The notes under the pieces: generated by a model
Databases searched by the model: none
Told to the model about the DNA's origin: nothing
The model's input: only the letters and a program-made list of their open reading frames with translations
Translations under genes and position numbers: made by a program
Shown here: in pieces, positions 15,400 to 23,244 of the stretch
Layout: each line of letters begins with the position of its first letter
How positions within the stretch are numbered: the first letter of the stretch is position 1
DNA from: Flavobacterium sp.
GTDB lineage: Bacteria > Bacteroidota > Bacteroidia > Flavobacteriales > Flavobacteriaceae
Assembly (NCBI RefSeq): GCF_004211145.1
Contig: NZ_SEBS01000052.1
Span: 1-32,853, forward strand
DNA: 32,853 bases
Direction: 5' to 3'

Positions 15400-15415
15400 T
15401 ACCAAATCGAAAAAA

Positions 15416-16651
15416 GTGTCGCGTACCAACAAGCTCAAAATCCTTAACGATCCTATCTACGGATTCATTTCCATCCCGAACGAACTCATCTACGACCTCA
15501 TCGAGCATCCGTACTTCCAACGGTTGCGGCGCATTACGCAAATGGGATTGTCGTATTTGGTTTATCCGGGCGCGCACCACACGAGATTTCATCATGCGAT
15601 AGGAGCGATGCACATCATGCAACGAGCGGTCGAGGTGTTGCGTTTCAAGGATGTCGAAATCTCGTCGGACGAAGAAAACGCATTGCTCATCGCGATCTTA
15701 TTGCACGATATCGGCCACGGTCCGTTTTCGCACGCCATGGAACACAGCATCGTTGAAGAAGTCGACCACGAATCGATCTCTTTGCTGTTCATGCACGAAC
15801 TAAACAAGCAATTCGACGGAAAACTCTCTCTCGCGATCCAGATTTTCAAAGGCGAATACCATCGGAAATTCATGTTGCAACTCATTTCGAGCCAACTTGA
15901 CATGGATCGCATGGACTATTTGAAACGCGACAGTTTCTATACCGGAGTCGCCGAAGGAAACATCAATTCGGACCGACTCATACAAATGATGAACGTCGTC
16001 GACGATGCGCTCGTCATGGAGGAGAAAGGCATTTATTCGGTCGAGAAATTCTTGATGGCGCGCCGACTCATGTACTGGCAGGCGTATCTGCACAAGACGA
16101 GTCTGGTCGCCGAACTGATTTTGATGAAGGTCCTGAAACGCGCCAAAGAACTCGTCCAAAAAGGCCAGATTCCGGGTTGCGCCGACAATCTGCTGTATTT
16201 CATGCAACACAAAGTCACGCTCGAGAATTTCGAAAAACCCATTCTCGATAAGTTCTCGCAGCTCGACGACTACGATATCGTGAGCGCTCTGAAAAGCTGG
16301 CAGTTCCATCCCGACTATATATTGTCGGAATTAAGCCGCATGATCGTAAACCGCGATTTGCTCAAGATAAAATTCAGCGAAGATAAATTCACGAAGGCCG
16401 AAATGGACGCGCATCTTGAAGCCGTGGCCGCAAAAGCAGGCATTTCGGTATCCGACGCTCATTACTTCGTGTTCAAGGGCAAAATAAAAAATCAGGCCTA
16501 CAGCAAGGAAGCCGAGCCGATCCGCATACTAAAGAAAGACCGCACCGTCGAGGACGTCGTCGAGGTGTCGGACCAGTTGAGCCTCAAGGCGCTGTCGAAA
16601 CCCGTAACCAAACATTATATCTGCTTTCCAAAACATCTTTCAGAAAAATAA
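15416..16651 (+). CDS. HD-domain phosphohydrolase (dNTPase/SAMHD1-like)
   Basis: A 411-residue HD-superfamily enzyme expected to hydrolyse (deoxy)nucleoside triphosphates or related nucleotides with a metal centre. Metal-site residues are visible: H54 and H59-H60 around HHTRFHH, H97-D98 in LLHDIGHGPFSHAMEH, and the later aspartate in LDMDRMDYLKRD. The HPYFQRLRRI and GLSYLVYPGAHHTR motifs are typical of the YwfO/SAMHD1 branch. The GTG at 15416 (protein MSRTNKLKILNDPIYGF) is chosen over an ATG at 15374 because of the promoter position. A separate -7 box follows its stop, so lpxD is probably not wholly dependent on this transcript. Confidence 0.85.
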   Translation: MSRTNKLKILNDPIYGFISIPNELIYDLIEHPYFQRLRRITQMGLSYLVYPGAHHTRFHHAIGAMHIMQRAVEVLRFKDVEISSDEENALLIAILLHDIGHGPFSHAMEHSIVEEVDHESISLLFMHELNKQFDGKLSLAIQIFKGEYHRKFMLQLISSQLDMDRMDYLKRDSFYTGVAEGNINSDRLIQMMNVVDDALVMEEKGIYSVEKFLMARRLMYWQAYLHKTSLVAELILMKVLKRAKELVQKGQIPGCADNLLYFMQHKVTLENFEKPILDKFSQLDDYDIVSALKSWQFHPDYILSELSRMIVNRDLLKIKFSEDKFTKAEMDAHLEAVAAKAGISVSDAHYFVFKGKIKNQAYSKEAEPIRILKKDRTVEDVVEVSDQLSLKALSKPVTKHYICFPKHLSEK

Positions 16652-16671
16652 GGCGGCAAGCTGATTTTTTA

Positions 16672-16679
16672 TATTTTTG
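16672..16679 (+). promoter_or_regulatory. -7 promoter element TATTTTTG for the lpxD operon
   Basis: Exact TAnnTTTG match 21 bp after the HD gene stop and 70 bp before lpxD. It lies 5 bp before a 21-codon frame that ends on the lpxD start. Confidence 0.5.
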
Positions 16680-16684
16680 TCGGG

Positions 16685-16750
16685 ATGAAAACGTTCCATC
16701 TCATTTTAATTGACGAAACGCCGTTTTTAGGGTTCCATAATCACAAATAA
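16685..16750 (+). CDS. Possible 21-aa leader peptide before lpxD
   Basis: An ATG at 16685 opens a 21-codon frame (MKTFHLILIDETPFLGFHNHK) whose TAA shares its last A with the lpxD ATG (TAATG). The -7 box ends 5 bp before this ATG. The arrangement would suit translational coupling, but a frame of this size can arise by chance. Confidence 0.3.
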   Translation: MKTFHLILIDETPFLGFHNHK

Positions 16751-17781
16751 TGAAATTTACAGCAACTCAAATAGCAGGAATACTAGAAGGTGAAATCGTT
16801 GGAAACCCCGATGCCACAGTGTCCCGACTCTCGAAAATTGAAGAAGGAACTGAAGGTTCGCTTACGTTTCTTTCCAATCCTAAATACGAGAATTTCATCT
16901 ATTCGACCCAGGCTTCGGTCACGATCGTGAACGCGAGTTTCGAGCCAGAATCTCCCATTACCACTACGCTTATCAAGGTTGCCGACGCTTACGGAGCATT
17001 CACGCGCTTGCTCGAATTTTACGATCAGGTGAAGTCGAACAAAAGCGGGATCGAACAGCCGTCGGTGATCAGCGAGAACGTGAAATATGGTGAAAATTTG
17101 TACCTCGGAAGCTTCAGTTATCTGGGAACGAACGCGGTTTTAGGAAACAATGTGAAGATTTATCCGAATGTTTTCATAGGCGACAATGTCGTAATCGGAA
17201 ACAACGTAACGATTTTTGCAGGCGCCAAGATTTATTCCGAAACGGTAATCGGCAGCGATTGCACGATACATTCAGGCGCGATTATCGGGGCCGACGGATT
17301 CGGATGGGCGCCAAATCCCGACGGATCCTACAAAAAAGTCCCACAGATCGGAAACGTCGTCATCGAAGATTTCGTCGATATCGGATCGTGCACGACGATC
17401 GACCGCGCGACAATGGGATCGACCGTGATCCGCAAGGGCGTGAAACTCGATAACCAGATCCAGATCGCGCACAATGTCGAGATCGGTGAAAATACCGTGA
17501 TCGCGGCCCAATCGGGCGTTGCGGGCTCGACCAAGATCGGCAAGAACTGCATGATCGGCGGACAGGTCGGCATCGTCGGTCATCTCGTCATCGGAAACAA
17601 TGTGAGAATCCAGGCGCAGTCGGGCATCGGCAAAAATATCCCAGATAATGAAACACTTCAGGGAAGCCCCGCATTCCACTTGCCCGATTACATGAAATCG
17701 TATGTGCATTTCAAGAATCTCCCGAAGATTTCATCGGACATCGAAGACCTTAAAAAAACACTAAACCAAAACAATATATAA
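16750..17781 (+). CDS. lpxD: UDP-3-O-acylglucosamine N-acyltransferase
   Basis: LpxD transfers a 3-hydroxyacyl chain from ACP to the amino group of UDP-3-O-acylglucosamine, the third step of lipid A synthesis. The 343-residue protein has the uridine-binding N-terminal domain (about 1-100), then a left-handed beta-helix of hexapeptide repeats (about 105-310) with IGNN/VVIG-type rungs, and a C-terminal helix. The catalytic histidine is H241 in NQIQIAHN. The GADGFGWAPNPDGSYKKVPQ loop is typical of LpxD. Its stop overlaps the lpxC/fabZ start by one base (TAATG), indicating translational coupling. Confidence 0.94.
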   Translation: MKFTATQIAGILEGEIVGNPDATVSRLSKIEEGTEGSLTFLSNPKYENFIYSTQASVTIVNASFEPESPITTTLIKVADAYGAFTRLLEFYDQVKSNKSGIEQPSVISENVKYGENLYLGSFSYLGTNAVLGNNVKIYPNVFIGDNVVIGNNVTIFAGAKIYSETVIGSDCTIHSGAIIGADGFGWAPNPDGSYKKVPQIGNVVIEDFVDIGSCTTIDRATMGSTVIRKGVKLDNQIQIAHNVEIGENTVIAAQSGVAGSTKIGKNCMIGGQVGIVGHLVIGNNVRIQAQSGIGKNIPDNETLQGSPAFHLPDYMKSYVHFKNLPKISSDIEDLKKTLNQNNI

Positions 17782-19169
17782 TGGTTAAACAAACGACCAT
17801 AAAGAATGAAGTTACGCTTACCGGAGTCGGTTTGCATACCGGCAAAGAAGTGAAAATGACGTTCAAACCGGCGCCCGTGAACAACGGTTACACATTTGTG
17901 CGCGTCGATCTTGAAGGCAGTCCCGTGATCGAGGCCGACGCGAATTACGTCGTGAACACCCAACGCGGAACGAATCTCGAGAAACTTGGCGTGAAAATCC
18001 AGACGTCGGAACACGTACTTGCCGCGCTTGTAGGCTGCGACGTCGACAACGTGATCATCGAACTCGACCAGAGCGAACCGCCTATCATGGACGGTTCTTC
18101 GAAGTATTTCGTCGAAGCCATCGAGAAAGCCGAAGTCGTACAGCAGGAAGCCGAACGCGTCTATTACGTCGTCAAGGAAGTCATCTCGTTTACCGACGAA
18201 GCTACCGGAAGCGAAATCATCGTGATGCCGGCCGACGATTACCAGGTTACCGCGATGGTCGATTTTGGAACGAAAGTCCTCGGCACGCAGAACGCGACGA
18301 TGAAAAACGTATCCGAATTCAAATCGGAGATCGCCGACGCAAGGACGTTCAGCTTCTTGCACGAACTCGAAACGTTGCTCGACAACGGACTGATCAAAGG
18401 CGGAGATTTGAACAACGCCATTGTTTATGTCGACAAGGAAATCTCTGAGAATACGATGAAAAACCTGAAGCACGCCTTTGGGAAAGAAAAAATATCGGTG
18501 AAGCCGAACGGCATACTCGACAACCTGACCTTGCATTATCCGAACGAGGCCGCGCGCCACAAACTGCTTGATGTGGTTGGCGATTTGGCGCTTATCGGAA
18601 CGCGCATCAAAGGAAAGATCATCGCGAACAAACCGGGTCATTTCGTAAATACCCAATTCGCGAAGAAGATGTCGAAAATCATCAAGATCGAACAACGCAA
18701 TACCGTTCCGACGTTCGACATCTACAAGGAACCGCTTATGGACGTGAATAAGATCATGTCTATTTTGCCGCACCGTCCGCCGTTTTTGTTGGTCGACAAG
18801 ATCCTCGAGATGTCACAAAGCCATGTCGTCGGGTTGAAAAACGTCACGATGAACGAAAGTTTTTTCGTCGGGCATTTTCCCGGAGCTCCGGTTATGCCGG
18901 GTGTTCTCATGGTCGAGGCAATGGCGCAATGTGGCGGAATCCTTATCTTGAGTTCGGTTCCCGATCCTGAAAATTATCTCACGTATTTTATGAAGATCGA
19001 CAATGTGAAGTTCAAGCAGAAAGTGCTTCCGGGCGATACGCTTGTGTTCTATTGCGATTTGATTTCACCGATTCGCCGCGGAATCTGTCACATGCAAGCC
19101 AAAGCTTACGCGAACAACAAACTGGTAGCCGAGGCCGAACTCATGGCCCAAATTGCCAAAATCAGCTAA
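17781..19169 (+). CDS. lpxC/fabZ: Bifunctional LpxC deacetylase / FabZ dehydratase
   Basis: One 462-residue protein joins two enzymes that compete for the same 3-hydroxyacyl-ACP branch point. Residues 1-305 are LpxC, the zinc deacetylase and committed step of lipid A synthesis: zinc ligands H78 (SEHVLAAL), H260 and D264 (AARHKLLDVVGD), and the general base region around H287. Residues about 318-462 are FabZ, the 3-hydroxyacyl-ACP dehydratase: LPHRPPFLLVDKI, catalytic H365 in GHFPGAPVMPG and E379. The fusion is characteristic of Bacteroidota and some relatives. The gene lies between lpxD and lpxA with a one-base overlap and a 10-bp gap, so all three are one operon. Confidence 0.95.
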   Translation: MVKQTTIKNEVTLTGVGLHTGKEVKMTFKPAPVNNGYTFVRVDLEGSPVIEADANYVVNTQRGTNLEKLGVKIQTSEHVLAALVGCDVDNVIIELDQSEPPIMDGSSKYFVEAIEKAEVVQQEAERVYYVVKEVISFTDEATGSEIIVMPADDYQVTAMVDFGTKVLGTQNATMKNVSEFKSEIADARTFSFLHELETLLDNGLIKGGDLNNAIVYVDKEISENTMKNLKHAFGKEKISVKPNGILDNLTLHYPNEAARHKLLDVVGDLALIGTRIKGKIIANKPGHFVNTQFAKKMSKIIKIEQRNTVPTFDIYKEPLMDVNKIMSILPHRPPFLLVDKILEMSQSHVVGLKNVTMNESFFVGHFPGAPVMPGVLMVEAMAQCGGILILSSVPDPENYLTYFMKIDNVKFKQKVLPGDTLVFYCDLISPIRRGICHMQAKAYANNKLVAEAELMAQIAKIS

Positions 19170-19179
19170 AAAGACACTT

Positions 19180-19965
19180 ATGAACCAACCTTTGGCGTAC
19201 GTCCATCCGGGCGCGAAAATTGCAAAAAACGTGGTGATCGAACCGTTCACTACCATACATAATAATGTCGTGATCGGCGACGGGACTTGGATCGGATCGA
19301 ACGTCACCATCATGGAAGGCGCGAGGATCGGTAAGAACTGCAACATTTTTCCGGGCGCGGTAATTTCGGCCGTTCCACAGGATTTGAAGTTCGGTGGCGA
19401 GGATTCACTGGCGATCATAGGCGATAACTGCACGATCCGCGAATGCGTGACGATCAACCGCGGTACGATCGCTTCAGGACAAACGACGATCGGAAATAAC
19501 TGTCTCATTATGGCCACGGCTCACATCGCGCACGATTGTCACATCGGCGACAACGCGATCGTCGTAAACGGAGTTGCGCTCGCAGGTCACGTTACGGTCG
19601 GAAAATTCGCGATCATTGGAGGCTTGGCGGCCGTGCACCAGTTTATCAGCATCGGTGACCACGCTATGATTTCAGGCGGATCGCTCGTTCGCAAGGACGT
19701 TCCTCCGTATACGAAGGCTGCGAAGGAACCGCTTTCGTATGTCGGTATCAATTCGGTCGGACTCAGGAGACGTGGTTTTACGTCGGACAAAATCCGCGAA
19801 TTGCAAGACATTTATCGTATCCTTTACCAAAAAAATTACAACACGACCCAGGCACTCGGCATCATCGAAGGTGAATTCGAGGCGACTCCGGAACGCGATG
19901 AGATCATTATGTTCATCAGGAATTCTTCACGGGGAATTATGAAAGGATATTCGGGCGGGTATTAA
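19180..19965 (+). CDS. lpxA: UDP-N-acetylglucosamine O-acyltransferase
   Basis: LpxA adds the first 3-hydroxyacyl chain to UDP-GlcNAc in lipid A synthesis. The 261-residue protein is a hexapeptide-repeat beta-helix (about 1-185) with a C-terminal helical domain. The catalytic histidine is H118 in AHIAHDC, matching H125 of E. coli. VPQDLKFGGE and the IRECVTINRGT segment are LpxA hallmarks. The ATG at 19180 (MNQPLAYVHPGAKI) is chosen since the longer frame to 19153 runs back into the end of lpxC/fabZ. The gene ends directly at an array of short tandem repeats. Confidence 0.94.
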   Translation: MNQPLAYVHPGAKIAKNVVIEPFTTIHNNVVIGDGTWIGSNVTIMEGARIGKNCNIFPGAVISAVPQDLKFGGEDSLAIIGDNCTIRECVTINRGTIASGQTTIGNNCLIMATAHIAHDCHIGDNAIVVNGVALAGHVTVGKFAIIGGLAAVHQFISIGDHAMISGGSLVRKDVPPYTKAAKEPLSYVGINSVGLRRRGFTSDKIRELQDIYRILYQKNYNTTQALGIIEGEFEATPERDEIIMFIRNSSRGIMKGYSGGY

Positions 19966-20031
19966 TTGACAATGGATAATTGACAATTGACAATTGACAA
20001 TGAACAATTGATAATGGACAATGGACAATTC
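19964..20031. repeat. Tandem array of ACAATTG-type units
   Basis: Begins in the lpxA stop codon and runs as variants of TTGACAA (for example AATTGACAATTGACAATTG) for about 68 bp. Units are 7 bp with some length drift. Confidence 0.75.
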
Positions 20032-20054
20032 GCAATTTCGGGTGACTTTGATTC

Positions 20055-20088
20055 AAATGAACAAATGAACAAATGAACAAATGAACAA
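20055..20088. repeat. Tandem octamers AAATGAAC
   Basis: Four exact copies of AAATGAAC in a row followed by a partial copy, in the gap between lpxA and efp. Confidence 0.9.
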
Positions 20089-20133
20089 AATCATACGTCT
20101 CCAAAAATGATTCCCGATCGGAAGGCAAGCATT

Positions 20134-20207
20134 CAAATAAACAAATAAACAAATAAACAAATCAACAAATAAACGAATCAACAAATAAACGATTCAACAA
20201 ATCAACA
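20134..20207 (+). repeat. Nine tandem octamers (AAATAAAC/AAATCAAC) in the efp leader
   Basis: Units alternate AAATAAAC, AAATCAAC, GAATCAAC and GATTCAAC and end 4 bp before the efp ATG. If transcription starts upstream, they make up the 5' untranslated region. Confidence 0.85.
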
Positions 20208-20211
20208 TAAA

Positions 20212-20778
20212 ATGGCAAGTACCTCAGACATCCGCAACGGATTATGCATCAAATTCAACCACGACATCTACAAAATAATCGAATTTCTTCACGTAAAACC
20301 AGGTAAAGGCCCGGCGTTCGTGCGTACGAAATTGAAAAGTTTGACGAATGGAAAAGTGCTTGACAACACGTTCTCGGCAGGACACAAAATCGACGAAGTA
20401 CGCGTGGAGACACACGAGTTCCAGTTTTTATATGCTGAAGGCGACGCGTATAATTTCATGCACACCGAAACATACGAGCAGATTTCACTCGGAAAGGAAA
20501 TTCTTGACGCGCCTCAATTGCTCAAAGAAGGATCGGTCGTGAAAGTGATCATCAACGCCGAGACTGAGGCACCGCTTTCAGTGGACATGCCGGCGTCGGT
20601 CGTACTCGAAGTCACGTATTCAGAGCCGGGAGCGAAAGGAAACACCGCGACGAACGCGACGAAACCGGCGAAGGTCGAAACGGGAGCTTCAGTAAACGTT
20701 CCGCTTTTCATCAATGAAGGCGATAAGATTAAGATCGATACGGCTACGGGTGCTTATATGGAACGTGTGAAAGAGTAA
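20212..20778 (+). CDS. efp: Translation elongation factor P
   Basis: EF-P binds stalled ribosomes and helps form peptide bonds at consecutive prolines. The 188-residue protein has the KOW-like N-terminal domain and two OB domains. The loop that reaches the peptidyl-transferase centre is KPGKGPAFVR, with lysine K32 at the site that is modified in many bacteria; which modification this organism uses cannot be seen. The C-terminal INEGDKIKIDTATGAYMERV segment is the family signature. It is flanked on both sides by short tandem repeats and sits inside the lipid A block, an order that I recall from other Flavobacteriia. Confidence 0.95.
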   Translation: MASTSDIRNGLCIKFNHDIYKIIEFLHVKPGKGPAFVRTKLKSLTNGKVLDNTFSAGHKIDEVRVETHEFQFLYAEGDAYNFMHTETYEQISLGKEILDAPQLLKEGSVVKVIINAETEAPLSVDMPASVVLEVTYSEPGAKGNTATNATKPAKVETGASVNVPLFINEGDKIKIDTATGAYMERVKE

Positions 20779-20780
20779 TT

Positions 20781-20923
20781 GATTTGGAAATTTGAAAATT
20801 TGAAAATTTGGAAATGACGCTTTTGCGGAATTTGACGATCCTTTTTCAAATTGTGAGTAAAAAAATTCATGTCAGCGAAAGCAACCAATTTTCAAATTTC
20901 CAAATTACCCAATTTCCAAATTA
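20781..20923. repeat. Inverted pair of tandem arrays (GAAAATTT / AAATTTCC)
   Basis: The left arm (20781-20816) has GGAAATTTGAAAATTTG units; the right arm (20886-20923) has the complementary TTTTCAAATTTCCAAATT. They face each other around about 70 bp of unique sequence, filling the gap between efp and the lpxD paralogue. Confidence 0.8.
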
Positions 20924-20927
20924 AAAT

Positions 20928-21860
20928 ATGAAGTTCCCAAAACCACATTCCCTCAAAGAAATCGCCTCAATCATCAAATCCGAATTCGTCGGGGCCGATG
21001 ATTTCCCGGTGTATGGCATGAACGAAATCCATGTTGTCGAACCCGGCGATATCGTATTCGTGGATCATCCGAAATATTACGACAAGGCACTGCAGTCGGC
21101 GGCGACTATCGTGTTGATCAACAAGAAAGTGGATTGTCCTGAGGGAAAAGCGCTGTTGATTTCCGACGATCCGTTCCGCGATTTCAATACATTGACGAGG
21201 CATTTCCGTCCGTTCGTTTCGGCTTCGGTTTCGATTTCCGAATCGGCCCAAATAGGCGAAGGCACGGTCATCCAACCCAATGTTTTCGTCGGACACAACG
21301 TGACGATCGGGAAAAATTGCATCATTTACGCGAATGTTTCCATTTACGACAACGCGGTCATCGGCGATAACGTGACGATCCATTCGGGCGCCGTGTTGGG
21401 AGCTGACGCTTTCTATTATAAAAAACGTCCCGAGGGATTCGACAAGTTGCTTTCGGGCGGACGCGTCGTAATCGGGAACGACGTCTGCATCGGAGCGCTT
21501 TGCACGATCGACAAAGGCGTTACGGGCGACACGACTATCGGCGACGGATCCAAACTCGACAACCAAGTGCATATCGGGCACGATACCGTAGTCGGGAAAA
21601 AATGCCTGATCGCCGCACAAACCGGAATCGCAGGCTGTGTCATCATCGAAGATGAAGTTACGATTTGGGGCCAGGTCGGCATCCGAAGCGGCATTACCAT
21701 AGAATCCAAAGCCGAAATCTTCGCCCAAAGCGGCGTGAGCAAAACGCTCGAAGGCAACGGCAAACAATATTGGGGTTCGCCTGCTCAGGAAGCGCGCGAA
21801 GTCATGAAACAAATGGCAGGAATGCGTTATCTTCCTGAAATCATACAAAAGTTGAAATAA
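20928..21860 (+). CDS. LpxD-like N-acyltransferase paralogue
   Basis: A second 310-residue LpxD-type protein with an N-terminal uridine-binding-like domain (about 1-100), a hexapeptide-repeat beta-helix (about 100-280) and a short C-terminal helix. The catalytic histidine position is kept as H218 in NQVHIGHD. The GADAFYYKKRPEGFDKLLSGG loop differs from the standard LpxD loop, suggesting a different acyl donor or sugar nucleotide. Flavobacteria commonly carry such a second copy near efp; its substrate is not known to me. It overlaps the next gene by one base (TAATG). Confidence 0.85.
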   Translation: MKFPKPHSLKEIASIIKSEFVGADDFPVYGMNEIHVVEPGDIVFVDHPKYYDKALQSAATIVLINKKVDCPEGKALLISDDPFRDFNTLTRHFRPFVSASVSISESAQIGEGTVIQPNVFVGHNVTIGKNCIIYANVSIYDNAVIGDNVTIHSGAVLGADAFYYKKRPEGFDKLLSGGRVVIGNDVCIGALCTIDKGVTGDTTIGDGSKLDNQVHIGHDTVVGKKCLIAAQTGIAGCVIIEDEVTIWGQVGIRSGITIESKAEIFAQSGVSKTLEGNGKQYWGSPAQEAREVMKQMAGMRYLPEIIQKLK

Positions 21861-22222
21861 TGTCACCAAAGAAGTTTGTCCAGCAGTTCTATAAATCGGA
21901 CGCGCTTATAGACAGCGAAGTCATGAATGCGTATCTGCATCCTGATCTTGAGATCGAATGGCACAGCAGCAAAGGCCTCATCAATCTGAATCGCGAACAG
22001 ACGTTGGCGCTCGCGGCTGAGCTCGGCCGTGCGTACGTACGTTCAAAAGCGCGCGTAAGCCAGATATTGCAGGACGGAAATATGATCACCGTCCAATACT
22101 CGCACTACATAAAGACCATCGAAAATCCTCGTGAGGAAGTGCTTCTGGCGCATTTCATGGTGATATGGGAAGTTAAGGACGACAAATTGTACCGAGGTTA
22201 TCAAATGAGCCAATTGTCATAA
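21860..22222 (+). CDS. NTF2-like (SnoaL-fold) small protein
   Basis: A 120-residue protein with the alpha-then-curved-sheet pattern of the NTF2-like superfamily: an N-terminal helix with FVQQFYKSDALIDSEVMNAYLHPDLEIEWHSSKG and a C-terminal strand ending YRGYQMSQLS. NTF2-like proteins may be enzymes, carriers or immunity-type binders; no active-site motif tells which. Its start is coupled by a one-base overlap to the LpxD paralogue, which suggests a helper role in the same pathway. Confidence 0.75.
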   Translation: MSPKKFVQQFYKSDALIDSEVMNAYLHPDLEIEWHSSKGLINLNREQTLALAAELGRAYVRSKARVSQILQDGNMITVQYSHYIKTIENPREEVLLAHFMVIWEVKDDKLYRGYQMSQLS

Positions 22223-22252
22223 AAATATTACCGAAGTTCGGTTACAATGCCG

Positions 22253-22260
22253 TACTTTTG
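22253..22260 (+). promoter_or_regulatory. -7 promoter element TACTTTTG for sucD
   Basis: Exact TAnnTTTG match, 33 bp before the sucD ATG at 22294. It gives sucD its own promoter just after the NTF2-like gene. Confidence 0.6.
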
Positions 22261-22293
22261 CACTCGAAAATCAACTTAAATAACAAAACACAA

Positions 22294-23166
22294 ATGAGCG
22301 TTTTAGTAAATAAGGATTCCAAAATCATCGTACAGGGATTCACAGGAAGCGAAGGAACTTTCCACGCATCGCAAATGATCGAATACGGAACCAACGTTGT
22401 TGGAGGCGTTACACCGGGAAAAGGTGGAACCGAGCACCTGAACCGTCCGGTTTTCAACACTGTGAAAGATGCTGTCGATAAGGCTGGAGCCGATGTTTCG
22501 ATCATTTTCGTACCGCCTGCATTTGCTGCCGATGCGATCATGGAAGCCGCCGATGCCGGAATCAAAGTCATCATCACAATCACCGAAGGAATTCCCGTAG
22601 CCGACATGGTTCGCGCCTACGATTACATAAAAGGAAAAGAATGTCGCTTGATCGGGCCGAACTGTCCCGGAGTAATCACTCCTGAGGAGGCGAAAGTCGG
22701 GATCATGCCTGGTTTCGTATTCAAAAAAGGAACTGTCGGAATCGTTTCAAAATCGGGAACGCTTACATACGAAGCCGCTGACCAAGTCGTAAAACAAGGT
22801 CTTGGAATCACGACTGCGATCGGTATCGGAGGAGATCCGATCATCGGAACGACGACCAAAGAAGCTGTTGAATTGTTGATGAACGATCCTGAAACGAAAT
22901 GTATCGTGATGATCGGGGAAATCGGAGGTCAGCTCGAAGCCGATGCCGCAAAATGGATCAAGGCCGACGGTAACCGCAAACCGGTCATCGGATTTATCGC
23001 CGGAGAAAGCGCGCCGAAAGGACGTACGATGGGGCACGCCGGAGCAATCGTCGGAGGTGCCGATGATACTGCACAAGCGAAAAAACAGATCATGCGCGAC
23101 AACGGGATCTTCGTAGTCGATTCACCGGCAGAGATCGGATTGAAAGTGAAAGAAGTTTTGGGATAA
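22294..23166 (+). CDS. sucD: Succinate-CoA ligase alpha subunit
   Basis: The alpha subunit of succinyl-CoA synthetase, the TCA-cycle step that makes ATP or GTP from succinyl-CoA. The 290-residue protein has the CoA-binding Rossmann domain (GFTGSEGTFHASQM near 15-28, with GTNVVGGVTPGKGG) and the ligase domain, with the phosphorylated histidine H248 in GRTMGHAGAI. GPNCPGVITP (121-130) is another signature. The ATG at 22294 is chosen because the frame's earlier start lies inside the promoter element. The beta subunit gene sucC is not in the window, a separation that is normal in Bacteroidota. A strong terminator follows. Confidence 0.95.
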   Translation: MSVLVNKDSKIIVQGFTGSEGTFHASQMIEYGTNVVGGVTPGKGGTEHLNRPVFNTVKDAVDKAGADVSIIFVPPAFAADAIMEAADAGIKVIITITEGIPVADMVRAYDYIKGKECRLIGPNCPGVITPEEAKVGIMPGFVFKKGTVGIVSKSGTLTYEAADQVVKQGLGITTAIGIGGDPIIGTTTKEAVELLMNDPETKCIVMIGEIGGQLEADAAKWIKADGNRKPVIGFIAGESAPKGRTMGHAGAIVGGADDTAQAKKQIMRDNGIFVVDSPAEIGLKVKEVLG

Positions 23167-23187
23167 TCCCCTGAACCGAATATAATT

Positions 23188-23214
23188 AAAGCCTTGCATT
23201 TGCGGGGCTTTTTT
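23188..23214 (+). terminator. Rho-independent terminator after sucD
   Basis: An 11-bp stem (two G-T pairs), AAAGCCTTGCA with TGCGGGGCTTT, and a 2-nt loop, followed by a T tract, 21 bp after the stop. Confidence 0.88.
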
Positions 23215-23244
23215 GTTTTACGATGGTTTGGCTCGGGTTAGAAA

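Noticed and set aside
15374..15415. Longer N-terminus for the HD phosphohydrolase
   Set aside because: The ATG at 15374 precedes the exact -7 promoter box, and the extra residues do not resemble the family start.
17688..18773. 361-codon open frame on the minus strand
   Set aside because: Antisense shadow of lpxC/fabZ, which has all catalytic motifs; the minus frame has no recognisable domain.
20967..21869. 300-codon minus-strand frame
   Set aside because: Antisense to the LpxD paralogue; its sequence is arginine/aspartate-rich, as expected for a shadow.
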